Part shown: one piece after another, positions 54,097 through 61,712 of the stretch
Layout of the letters: every line of letters starts with the position of its first letter
Position numbering within the stretch: position 1 is the first letter of the stretch
Source of the DNA: JBBDJG01 sp040880005
Lineage (GTDB): Bacteria > Actinomycetota > Thermoleophilia > Solirubrobacterales > JBBDJG01
Reading direction: 5' to 3'
Assembly (NCBI GenBank): GCA_040880005.1
Contig: JBBDJG010000026.1
Coordinates: forward strand, 27,051 to 91,050
Length of the DNA stretch: 64,000 nucleotides
Notes under the pieces: generated by a model
The model's database searches: none
Seen by the model: the letters and a program-made list of their open reading frames with translations, nothing else
What the model was told of the DNA's origin: nothing
Program-made: the position numbers and the translations under genes

Positions 54097-55464
54097 TCAG
54101 GCGTCTTGCGGACCAGCGACGAACCCGTCTTTGCGCGGTCTGCCGCTCCGGACGCGTCTGTCGCGATCGACGAAATCGATCACGACCGGCACTCCCTCCA
54201 GCCGATAGCGAGCACGCAAACGGTTCTCGAAGAAGTACGCGTAGTCACGCACCAGCAGCTTGCGGTCGTTCACGTACACGCGAAAGCGTGGCGGCGCGCT
54301 CTCGACCTGCGTGGCGTAGTAGATGCGCAGGCGCCGGCTGCGGACGGCCGGCGGCTGGCGCTCCCCCTGAACCTCCGCGACGAACCGGTTGAGCTCCGGG
54401 GTCGGGATCCGCCCGCGTGCGCGGTCGGAAAGCCCGATCACCTCCGCGAGCAAACGGCCCACGTTGCGGAACGTCTGCGCGGATGCCGTCAGCACGCGCG
54501 GGCGCAGGCGCAGCTTCGTCGCGACGCGAGCCTTCGCGTCCTCGAGGTCGGTGGTGCCGATGTCCCACTTGTTGAGCACGATCAAGGTGGCGCAGCCCTT
54601 CTTCATCGCGAGATCCGCGACGCGCAGATCGTCCGCAGTCAGTCCCTCGGAGGCATCGCATACGACGAGCGCCACATCGGCTCGCTCGGCCGCGCGCTCG
54701 GATCGGAGCTGTGCGTAGTAGTCAACGGTTCCCGCCACCTTGGGACGCCTGCGAATGCCCGCCGTGTCCACAAGCACGAGCGACCGGCCCTCGACCTCCA
54801 ACCGGGTATCTATCGCGTCACGGGTCGTTCCGGCCTGCTCGGAGACGATCACTCGTTGCTGGCCCAGGAAAGCGTTGACCAGCGAGGACTTGCCGACGTT
54901 CGGTCGCCCGATCACGGCGAGGCGCACAACGTCAGGGGTCTCGGGAGTCGAACCTTCGCTGCGCTCCCGCAGGAGATCCGCCAGACGGTCGAGCAGGTCG
55001 CCGGTGCCCAGTCCGTGGGCAGCAGAGACGGGGCTCGGGTCGCCAAGGCCGAGCGCGTAGAACTCCGCGGCGAGGGCCTGCTCGGAGGCACCATCGATCT
55101 TGTTGGCAACGACGATCGTTGGAGGCTCGGCCTTGCGCAGAGCCTCCGCCAGCTCGGCGTCGCCAGGACGCACCCCTGTTCGCGCATCGACGACCAGCAG
55201 CGCCACGGCCGCGTCGGTGAGCGCCACCTGGGCCTGCTCACGAACCTCGGCCGCCAGCGTTTGCTCGGAGGCGATGTCCACGCCACCCGTGTCAACCAGC
55301 ATGAATTCGACTCCGTTCCATTCTGTCGGGACTTCCTTGCGGTCGCGCGTGACCCCCGGCTCCGCATGCGTGACGGTTTCGCGCGTTCCGCTGAGCCGGT
55401 TGACGAGCGTCGATTTGCCGACGTTCGGATAGCCCACCACTGCAACCTTGGGCAGGCTCATCAC
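54097..55464 (-). CDS. der: GTPase Der (EngA)
   Basis: A 455-residue double GTPase needed for 50S assembly. GTPase domain 1 has GYPNVGKSTLVNRL and DTGG; domain 2 has GRPNVGKSSLVNAF, DTAG and NKWD. A C-terminal KH-like domain (about 360-440) is present, with a short basic tail (RSGRPRKDGFV). The ATG overlaps the cmk stop by 4 nt. This is the standard cmk-der pair. Confidence 0.97.
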   Translation of the reverse strand: MMSLPKVAVVGYPNVGKSTLVNRLSGTRETVTHAEPGVTRDRKEVPTEWNGVEFMLVDTGGVDIASEQTLAAEVREQAQVALTDAAVALLVVDARTGVRPGDAELAEALRKAEPPTIVVANKIDGASEQALAAEFYALGLGDPSPVSAAHGLGTGDLLDRLADLLRERSEGSTPETPDVVRLAVIGRPNVGKSSLVNAFLGQQRVIVSEQAGTTRDAIDTRLEVEGRSLVLVDTAGIRRRPKVAGTVDYYAQLRSERAAERADVALVVCDASEGLTADDLRVADLAMKKGCATLIVLNKWDIGTTDLEDAKARVATKLRLRPRVLTASAQTFRNVGRLLAEVIGLSDRARGRIPTPELNRFVAEVQGERQPPAVRSRRLRIYYATQVESAPPRFRVYVNDRKLLVRDYAYFFENRLRARYRLEGVPVVIDFVDRDRRVRSGRPRKDGFVAGPQDA

Positions 55465-56135
55465 TCGGAGCTGGAGCGTGCTTGCTCGGCGAGACCGACC
55501 ACGCGCTCGATCGCCTGATCCGCGATCAACCCGGTTGTGTCGATCGTGACCGCATCGTCGGCTGCCCGCAACGGAGCAGCCGAACGGGTCGAGTCGAGCC
55601 GGTCGCGCTGCTCGATCGCGGTCTTGACCTCGTCAGCCTGCGTCTTCAGGCCGCGTCGTTCCAGCTCGGCGGCGCGCCGGCGTGCGCGCTCATCGGCATC
55701 CGCGGTCAGAAAGACCTTGACCGGCGCGTCGGGGGCCACCACGGTTCCGATGTCGCGCCCCTCGACGACGTAGTTCCCGGCCTCGATCAAGGTTCGCTGC
55801 TTGGTCAGCAGTGCCTTGCGCACCCCGGCGTGGGCCGCCACCTGCGAGCTCGCGCCCGTGACCCGCGGTGCTCGAATCTGCTCGCTCACGTCGCGGTCGT
55901 CGAGCAGCACCTGGACGTAGTCGTGGTCGCGCTCGCGCAGCTCGATACGCGCTCGCTCAGCGATCTGGCGCAACGCCTCGCCGTCCGAGGTGTCCGCACC
56001 CGCCTCGAGTGCCGCAAGGGTAACCGCCCTGTACATCGCGCCCGAATCGAGATACGTGAAGCCCAGGCGGCGCGCCACGCCCCTGGCAACCGTGCTCTTT
56101 CCGCTTCCAGCGGGCCCGTCGATCGCAATGATCAT
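55461..56135 (-). CDS. cmk: cytidylate kinase
   Basis: A 224-residue CMP/dCMP kinase. The P-loop is IDGPAGSGKSTVARGVA, the N-terminal YLDSGAMYRAVTLAAL binds the nucleotide, and VVEGRDIGTVVAPDAPVKVFL is the CMP-binding segment. A TAATAC box 12 nt before the ATG may be its promoter. In related genomes aroA is directly upstream; here an L,D-transpeptidase and a deacetylase lie between. Confidence 0.96.
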   Translation of the reverse strand: MIIAIDGPAGSGKSTVARGVARRLGFTYLDSGAMYRAVTLAALEAGADTSDGEALRQIAERARIELRERDHDYVQVLLDDRDVSEQIRAPRVTGASSQVAAHAGVRKALLTKQRTLIEAGNYVVEGRDIGTVVAPDAPVKVFLTADADERARRRAAELERRGLKTQADEVKTAIEQRDRLDSTRSAAPLRAADDAVTIDTTGLIADQAIERVVGLAEQARSSSE

Positions 56136-56236
56136 CGCGGTCGAAGGGTATTAGCAAAGCGAAGGCCACACTTTCGTCCACGTAAGGAGGCGTTCGCTGA
56201 TCGCGCTACGCCGATCACCCGATCTCAATCGGCGAG

Positions 56237-56992
56237 ATGCACGGACGCATCCCCCTTGCCCTTCTGGCGGCGATTGGCACGTTGTCAGCTCTCACCGCCG
56301 GCGCGCTCGCCGCCGAGCCGGGCGCGGTCGAGCCCGCTCCCGATTCGACCACGCGGCCGGTGGCAGAGATCGCCAACCGGCCTTCCAAGGGCTTCACCTA
56401 TGCGCGGATGCGCGACGGGCACTCGGTCGCGGTCAGCCGGCGTCCGGGCGGCCGTCCCTACAAACGGCTTCCCGCCTACACCGAGATGGGCTCGCGACGC
56501 CATCTCGCCGTCGTTCGCGTACGTCCGGACTGGGTCGCAGTCGCACCCACGATGAAGCGGAACGGGCACTCGGTGTGGATCCGGCGCGACGATGTCAACA
56601 TCACCTTCGTGCGCACGATGTATTCGGTGCGCGTCGATCTGTCGCGGAGACAGCTCGCGCTCAAGGACGGGACACGTGTCATTCGCCGCCTGCCGGTCGC
56701 AATCGGCCGACCGGGCTCCAGCACGCCCACCGGCCGCTTTGCCGTCACCGACAAGCTCAACGGGTTCTCGCTGTCCTCCTACTACGGCTGCTGCGTGCTT
56801 GCGCTCAACGGCCACCAGCCGAATCTGCCGGCCGGCTGGAGCGGCGGCAATCGGCTGGCGATTCACGGCACGAGCGACCCGGGCTCGATCGGCACCGCGG
56901 CCTCGGCCGGCTGCGTGCGTGCACGCGATCGTGACCTGCGCGTGTTGATGAGGCTGCTTCCACCGGGCGCGCCGGTCTTTATTCGGCACTAG
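56237..56992 (+). CDS. L,D-transpeptidase (YkuD domain), secreted
   Basis: A 251-residue exported enzyme. The signal peptide is residues 1-26 (LALLAAIGTLSALTAGALA). The catalytic YkuD domain (about 125-251) ends with HGTSDPGS ... SAGCVRAR, placing the invariant His at 210 and nucleophile Cys at 226. It forms 3-3 crosslinks or attaches proteins to peptidoglycan. The middle (60-125) has a basic SH3-like region. A perfect AAGGAGG lies 50 nt upstream of the ATG, too far to act, and is followed by an in-frame stop. The gene is convergent with the deacetylase. Confidence 0.9.
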   Translation: MHGRIPLALLAAIGTLSALTAGALAAEPGAVEPAPDSTTRPVAEIANRPSKGFTYARMRDGHSVAVSRRPGGRPYKRLPAYTEMGSRRHLAVVRVRPDWVAVAPTMKRNGHSVWIRRDDVNITFVRTMYSVRVDLSRRQLALKDGTRVIRRLPVAIGRPGSSTPTGRFAVTDKLNGFSLSSYYGCCVLALNGHQPNLPAGWSGGNRLAIHGTSDPGSIGTAASAGCVRARDRDLRVLMRLLPPGAPVFIRH

Positions 56993-57004
56993 CTCTAAGT
57001 ATTT

Positions 57005-57063
57005 GCGGCGTCCGTAGGACGACGCTCGCACATGCGGGGGGTCGAGGGGGCGCTGAGCCCCCC
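57005..57063 (-). repeat. double-hairpin repeat, copy D
   Basis: Copy D runs on the minus strand between two convergent stop codons. Hairpin 1 (57046-57063) follows the deacetylase TAA by 1 nt and may act as its terminator. Hairpin 2 (57005-57025) lies near the L,D-transpeptidase stop. A 30-base run including CATGTGCGAGCGTCG is shared exactly with copy B. Confidence 0.8.
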
Positions 57064-57064
57064 G

Positions 57065-57946
57065 TTATCTCGTTCCTTGCTGCCTGTGGTCAGCCTGCAC
57101 GACCGGGCGATACAGCTCGTCGAGCGTCACGAGCTGAAATCCGCGCCGTCGCAGCCCGCGGACGATCGGGCCGACCGCTCGCAGGGTCGCTTCCCGGTTC
57201 GGGCCGCCGTCGTGCATCTGGATCACGTCGCCCGGCTTCGCCCGCAGCGCGCTGTCGACGATCTCACCCGAGCTGACATTGCGCCAATCCTGGGTGTCGA
57301 TCGAGAAGCGCACTCCGACCATCCCCTGCTGCGCGATCTGGCGAGCGCTGCCGAAGTCCCAGGACTGCCCCGGCGAGCGGAAGAACAACGGGCGCAGGCC
57401 GACCGCTTCCTCGAGCATCCCCTGCGCGCGCTTCATCTCGTCGCGTTGATCGCCGGGCGCAAGCGAGGGCAAGATCGTGTGGTCGTAGGTGTGATTGCCG
57501 ATCGTCATGCCCATCTCGGCCTGCCGGCGCACCAGCTCGGGGTGCTCGGCCACGTGCATGCCAAGCACGAAGAACGATGCTTTCGCATCGAGCCTTTCGA
57601 GCTTGTCCAGCAACTTCGGCGTCAGCGGCGCGGGACCGTCGTCGAAGGTCAGCGCAACCCTGGGACCCGGGTCGGAGACGTCGCGCAACTCTACCGTGCG
57701 GCCACTGACCGTCATGAACGCCCCGTCGCCGTTGGTGCGGATTGGCCGCTTCACGTGACCGGCGGGAGGGTGGGCTTCCAGCGGCGGCTGCGCCGGCTTC
57801 GATGTCACCCCGGACTGTCCCGCAGTACCGACGCTGCCCGAGCCTCCCAGCGCGTGGGTGATCAAGTACACGAACAGCACCAACACACCCGCGGCGATGC
57901 CCGCCGCGACCAGCCGCCTGCGCATATAGGTGTCGATCGCCGGCAT
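57065..57946 (-). CDS. membrane-anchored polysaccharide deacetylase (NodB domain)
   Basis: A 293-residue protein with an N-terminal anchor (LVAAGIAAGVLVLFVYLITHAL). An extracellular NodB-fold deacetylase domain starts VALTFDDGPAP, with the motif-1 Asp pair, and has GNHTYDHTILP (motif-2 His-x3-Asp/His metal site). Motif 3 is FFRSPGQSWD (Arg/Pro) and motif 5 is VIQMHDGG. It probably removes N-acetyl groups from peptidoglycan or another envelope glycan. ATG 57946 is preferred; TAGAAT lies 10 nt upstream and overlaps the aroA stop. It may work with the neighbouring transpeptidase on the cell wall. Confidence 0.9.
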   Translation of the reverse strand: MPAIDTYMRRRLVAAGIAAGVLVLFVYLITHALGGSGSVGTAGQSGVTSKPAQPPLEAHPPAGHVKRPIRTNGDGAFMTVSGRTVELRDVSDPGPRVALTFDDGPAPLTPKLLDKLERLDAKASFFVLGMHVAEHPELVRRQAEMGMTIGNHTYDHTILPSLAPGDQRDEMKRAQGMLEEAVGLRPLFFRSPGQSWDFGSARQIAQQGMVGVRFSIDTQDWRNVSSGEIVDSALRAKPGDVIQMHDGGPNREATLRAVGPIVRGLRRRGFQLVTLDELYRPVVQADHRQQGTR

Positions 57947-57959
57947 CAGGTGTGAAATT

Positions 57960-59249
57960 CTAGGTAACCAGCTCGAGATCGGCCGCAAAGCCAGGATAGG
58001 AGACGGCCGCGGCCTCGAAGCCGCGCACCTCGACGCCCCGCTGCGATGCGGCGCCCGCAACAGCGCCCAGCATCGCCAGCCTGTGATCGCCGCGCGAGTC
58101 GATCGTCCCGCCCCGCAGCGCGCCGATCCCCTCCACCTCGAACCCGTCGGAGGTCGCCTCGATCGACGCGCCCAGACCGCGCAGCCCGTCCGTCACCGTC
58201 GCGATCCGATCGCTCTCCTTTTGGCGCAGCTCCTCGGCGCCTCGAACGACCGTGGTGCCGTCGGCGAACGCGCCCAGCAGCGCGACCAATGGCAGCTCAT
58301 CGATCAGCAGGGGCACCTCGCCGGGCTCGACCGTGGTCGCGCGCAACGGAGCCGAGCGAACCGTCAGATCCCCGACCGCCTCGCCGCCGTCATGTGGCGC
58401 GTCTTCACGCTCGATGTTCGCTCCCATACGCACCATGACGTCGAGCAGACCCGTACGCGTCGGGTTGAGCCCGCTGTCCGTGATCGCCAGCTCGGACCCC
58501 GCAACGAGCGTGGCGGCCACTACGAAGAACGCCGCAGAGGAGAAATCGCCTGGAACGGCGACCTCGTCCAGCACCAGCCGCTCGACCGGCGCGACCGCGA
58601 CGCGCTCACCTTCAACCTCGACCCGGGCGCCCGCGTTGCGCAACATGATCTCGGTGTGATCGCGGGTCCGCTGCGGCTCCGCCACGGTCGTGCTCCCTTT
58701 CGCCAATAGCCCCGCGAGCAGCAGGCACGACTTGACCTGCGCACTCGCAATTGGAAGCTCGTGATCGGCGCCGTGTAGCTCGCGGCCATCGATCACGACC
58801 GGCGCAAACCGTCCCTCGCGACATTCGACGCTAGCACCCATCGCACGCAGCGGGTCAGCGATGCGGTCCATCGGTCGCCGCCGAATGCTCTTGTCGCCGT
58901 CCAACGTCCAGTGCCCTCGACCCTGTCCGGCAAGCCAGCCCGGCAACAGCCGCATCAACGTGCCGGCGTTGCCGACGTCGATGTCACCGTCGGAGGAGCC
59001 AGCACCTCGCAGTCCCACCCCGCGGATCGCAAGGTCTGCTCCTGCCGAGCCGGACTCGCCCAACTCGGCCACCGCGCCCAACGTGCGAATCGCTGCCGCC
59101 GTCGATGCCGTGTCGTCGGCGCGCAGGAAGTTGACGACCCGCACGGGCTCTTCGCACATCGCGGCAACCAGCGCCGCCCTGTGCGAGATCGACTTGTCCG
59201 GCGGCGGCCTCAGCGCACCTGCTATCCGGGAGGCAGGCTCGAAGCGCAC
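57960..59249 (-). CDS. aroA: 3-phosphoshikimate 1-carboxyvinyltransferase (EPSP synthase)
   Basis: A 429-residue EPSP synthase, the sixth step of the shikimate pathway. PPDKSISHRAALVAA binds PEP and shikimate-3-P, NAGTLMRLLPG is the second signature, and EELRQKESDRIATVTDGL with the DHRLAM segment near the C terminus completes the site. It lies 1 nt after tyrA, in an aromatic amino acid cluster, and so may come under the attenuator upstream of aroF. Confidence 0.97.
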   Translation of the reverse strand: MRFEPASRIAGALRPPPDKSISHRAALVAAMCEEPVRVVNFLRADDTASTAAAIRTLGAVAELGESGSAGADLAIRGVGLRGAGSSDGDIDVGNAGTLMRLLPGWLAGQGRGHWTLDGDKSIRRRPMDRIADPLRAMGASVECREGRFAPVVIDGRELHGADHELPIASAQVKSCLLLAGLLAKGSTTVAEPQRTRDHTEIMLRNAGARVEVEGERVAVAPVERLVLDEVAVPGDFSSAAFFVVAATLVAGSELAITDSGLNPTRTGLLDVMVRMGANIEREDAPHDGGEAVGDLTVRSAPLRATTVEPGEVPLLIDELPLVALLGAFADGTTVVRGAEELRQKESDRIATVTDGLRGLGASIEATSDGFEVEGIGALRGGTIDSRGDHRLAMLGAVAGAASQRGVEVRGFEAAAVSYPGFAADLELVT

Positions 59250-59250
59250 G

Positions 59251-60375
59251 TCAACCCTCGCCGTCGGCTACCACCGAGGCCGGGTAGCCCAGCTCGCCGA
59301 TCAGCTTCACCGCGCGGGAAGCCGCGCTCGCTCCCGACACCCAGAGCGTGATCGCCCCGGACTGCATGTCGGCGGCTGGATAGAGCGCCATGTCGACGAT
59401 GTTCACGCCCGCCTCGCCGAGTGCCAAGGACACCTGCGCGACAATCCCCGGCTTGTTCGGAACCGATACGTGCAGCTCGCTGACGGGTCCGCCTGCCAGC
59501 TCGGACTCGAGCAGTCGATGCCGGTCGGCACGCGCTTGCTCGATCCATCCATCCAGCGATTCGCCGTCCGTTTCGTCGAGCGCTTTGCGCACGTCCCGCA
59601 AGGCGTCTGTGTAGTTCTCGATCTCTGCGATCAGCGCCTGACGGTTCCCCATGAAGATCTCGTGCCACAGCGGCGGGTTGGCACCGGCCACCCGGGCCGC
59701 GTCACGAAACGACGGTCCGGTCGCGGGCAAGGTTTGAGACTCGTCCGCGAGCGCACGTGCCGCCTGACTGACGAGGACGTTGGCCAGAACGTGCGGCAGA
59801 TGACTGACGGTCGCCATCATGCGATCGTGCGTGGCGGCGTCGATCGCCGTCGGATGCGCACCGAGCTTCGCGATCGTCCGGTACAGACGCTCGTAGAGGA
59901 CGCCACTGGAGGTTTCGCTCGGAGTCAGGTACCAAGTCGCGCCCGCGAACAGGTCCGCTCGCGCGTGCTCGACTCCAGAGGCTTCGGCGCCCGCGAGCGG
60001 GTGGCCGCCGATGAACCGCTGCAGGTCGGCCTGCGGCAGGCCCGACGAGTGCAGCTCAGAGTTGAGCGCCTGCTTGACCGAGCCGACGTCCGTGACGACG
60101 CAATCGCCGCCCGCCTCGAGCGCGTCGCGCACGTAGCGCGAGAGAGCCCCAACCGACGTACACACGAAGCAGATGTCGGACGTTGTGACCGCCTCTTCGA
60201 CCGACTCGCACGCCTCGTCTACCGCGCCCAGCTCCAACGCCCGATCGAGCGACTCGCGCGAGCGGGTCCATCCCCGCACTCGTGCGCCGTCGAGGCGCTC
60301 GTGCGCGGCCAGGCCGATCGACCCTCCGATCAGGCCCAGGCCGACGACCGATATGCGCGGCGCCTCGGAGCTCAG
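59251..60375 (-). CDS. tyrA: prephenate dehydrogenase with ACT domain
   Basis: About 374 residues. The NAD-binding site VVGLGLIGGSIGLAAHE is followed by FIGGHPLAGAE and the catalytic His segment THDRMMATVSHLPH. An ACT domain at the C terminus (ELHVSVPNKPGIVAQVS) is likely the tyrosine-feedback site. No ATG, GTG or TTG lies near the start of the Rossmann fold. CTG at 60375 overlaps the aroF stop as CTGA, the same 4-nt geometry as other coupled pairs, so it is the likely start. The long upstream open frame is inside aroF and not homologous. Confidence 0.93.
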   Translation of the reverse strand: MSSEAPRISVVGLGLIGGSIGLAAHERLDGARVRGWTRSRESLDRALELGAVDEACESVEEAVTTSDICFVCTSVGALSRYVRDALEAGGDCVVTDVGSVKQALNSELHSSGLPQADLQRFIGGHPLAGAEASGVEHARADLFAGATWYLTPSETSSGVLYERLYRTIAKLGAHPTAIDAATHDRMMATVSHLPHVLANVLVSQAARALADESQTLPATGPSFRDAARVAGANPPLWHEIFMGNRQALIAEIENYTDALRDVRKALDETDGESLDGWIEQARADRHRLLESELAGGPVSELHVSVPNKPGIVAQVSLALGEAGVNIVDMALYPAADMQSGAITLWVSGASAASRAVKLIGELGYPASVVADGEG

Positions 60376-61397
60376 AGCGCCGACAGCTCGTTGCCAACGA
60401 TCGATGCGACGTTCTCCACCTGGCGCACGTAGTCCGGGAACTCGTCCGCCGGTATCGCCTGCGGACCGTCGCAGATCGCCGAGTCGGGGTCGTGATGGAC
60501 CTCGACGATGATCCCGTCGGCCCCCACCGCCGCAGCAGCCAGCGACAGCGGCAACACCAGGTCTCGCCGTCCAGCGGCGTGACTGGGATCGACGACCACC
60601 GGCAAGTGCGAGAGCTGCTTGAGCACCGGCACCGCCATGATGTCGAGCGTGAAGCGGGTGGCCGGCTCGAACGTGCGGATGCCGCGCTCGCATAGCATCA
60701 CGTTCTCGTTCCCCTCTTTGAGTATGTACTCGGAGGCCATCAGCAGCTCTTCGATCGTCGCCGACAGCCCACGCTTGAGCAACGCCGGGCGTCCCGAACG
60801 GCCGATCTCGGCGAGCAGCGAGTAGTTCTGCATGTTGCGCGCACCGACCTGGATCACGTCGGCGACCTCCAGTACCGGCTCGAGGTCGCGCGGATCCATC
60901 AGCTCCGTCACGATCGGCAGACCGGTCGCCTGCTTCGCCTCGGCCAGCAGCCGCAGGCCCTCCGTTCCAAGACCCTGGAAGCTGTAGGGCGAGGTGCGAG
61001 GCTTGTAGGCGCCGCCTCGCAGCATCGATGCGCCGGCTTCCTTTACCGCCTCCGCGGTCGCCAAGAGCTGATCGCGACCCTCGACCGTGCAAGGTCCGGC
61101 CATCAGCGAGAAATGCCCGCCGCCGATCAGCCGGCCGTCGACCTCGACCACCGTGTCCTGTTCGTGCTTGAGCTGCCGCGAGGCGAGCTTATACGGCTTG
61201 GTGATCGGGACGATGCGATCGACCCCGGCCGTGCCGTCCAACTCGAGGTTGGCGATCTTGTCGCGATCGCCGATCGCCCCGATGACGGTCAGCAGCTCGC
61301 CTTCGGATATGTGTGCGTGCGCGCCGACCGACTCCACGCGCTTGACCACGGAGTCGATCTGCTCGCGCGTCGCGCCCTCTTTCATCACGATCATCAT
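60372..61397 (-). CDS. aroF: 3-deoxy-7-phosphoheptulonate synthase (DAHP synthase)
   Basis: A 341-residue class I-beta DAHP synthase, the first step of aromatic synthesis. A ferredoxin-like regulatory domain (residues 1-75, MMIVMKEGATREQID) precedes the barrel, with SLMAGPCTVEGRDQLL, RGGAYKPRTSPYSFQGLG and VVDPSHAAGRRD. Tyr/Phe usually inhibit this type through the N-terminal domain. A GAGG ribosome-binding site precedes the ATG. The 5' region (61398-61712) contains the aromatic leader peptide described separately. Confidence 0.97.
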   Translation of the reverse strand: MMIVMKEGATREQIDSVVKRVESVGAHAHISEGELLTVIGAIGDRDKIANLELDGTAGVDRIVPITKPYKLASRQLKHEQDTVVEVDGRLIGGGHFSLMAGPCTVEGRDQLLATAEAVKEAGASMLRGGAYKPRTSPYSFQGLGTEGLRLLAEAKQATGLPIVTELMDPRDLEPVLEVADVIQVGARNMQNYSLLAEIGRSGRPALLKRGLSATIEELLMASEYILKEGNENVMLCERGIRTFEPATRFTLDIMAVPVLKQLSHLPVVVDPSHAAGRRDLVLPLSLAAAAVGADGIIVEVHHDPDSAICDGPQAIPADEFPDYVRQVENVASIVGNELSAL

Positions 61398-61527
61398 CTG
61401 TTCCTCATTTCCCTGGAAGTCTTTTCTACTAGCGATTGCCGGGTCCTGTCTATGGCGGCTGGGGCCCCTGCCACCGAGGGTTCGCTTGCGGCGCTCGACC
61501 TAGGGCGCTTGCGCCACGACAGGGCGC

Positions 61528-61553
61528 GAAAAGGCGTGGCCGGCCGAACGCCT
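61528..61553 (-). terminator. terminator-like hairpin directly after the leader peptide
   Basis: On the minus strand AGGCGT-tcggccggcc-ACGCCT ends in TTTT. The first stem bases lie inside the TAG of the leader frame, so a ribosome at or near the stop would mask the stem. The T run is short, as in many high-GC terminators. Confidence 0.45.
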
Positions 61554-61659
61554 AGCTAAATCGCCAGTAATAGGAAGAGGAAAGCCAGGAGGCAGCAAGC
61601 TGGGGGCGCGTGGCGCCCGGAGCCTCGACGGTGATGCTGTGACTGCCTTCGCTGGACAT
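61552..61659 (-). CDS. aromatic leader peptide (35 aa)
   Basis: A short frame from ATG 61659 to TAG 61552. The last 11 codons carry five aromatic residues: Trp25, Tyr30, Tyr31, Trp32 and Phe34 (SWLSSSYYWRFS), with codons TGG, TAT, TAC, TGG and TTT. The first 24 residues have none. All three aromatic amino acids are sampled, as expected if stalling at low Trp, Tyr or Phe controls aroF-tyrA-aroA. No strong ribosome-binding site precedes the ATG. The product itself would have no function. Confidence 0.55.
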   Translation of the reverse strand: MSSEGSHSITVEAPGATRPQLAASWLSSSYYWRFS

Positions 61660-61712
61660 CGTGCCTACTTTGTAGCAGGTCGGCACGATCAATGCCAGCC
61701 TTTAGCCGGCCT

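Larger units (their letters stand above)
61398..61712 (-). promoter_or_regulatory. putative transcription attenuator upstream of aroF
   Basis: This 315-nt gap is the longest gene-free stretch in the window and is rich in inverted repeats on the minus strand. They include a hairpin just before the leader ATG (CGTGCC...CTAC-aaa-GTAG...GGCACG), one inside the leader (GGGCGC-cac-GCGCCC, 61604-61618), and one starting in its stop codon and ending in TTTT (61528-61553). A CCTGTC / GACAGG long-range pair (61518-61523 with 61446-61451) could compete. This arrangement fits ribosome-mediated attenuation. Which pairs form the terminator and antiterminator cannot be settled without folding and alignment. 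Confidence 0.55.

Noticed and set aside
56181..56190. Perfect AAGGAGG ribosome-binding site upstream of the L,D-transpeptidase
   Set aside because: It lies 50 nt before the ATG and is followed by an in-frame TGA at 56198, so it does not serve that gene. No other start codon with a frame follows it.
60376..61092. Long N-terminal extension of tyrA inside aroF
   Set aside because: The 236 extra residues are a frame-shifted reading of DAHP synthase, rich in Arg and Gly, with no homology to TyrA.
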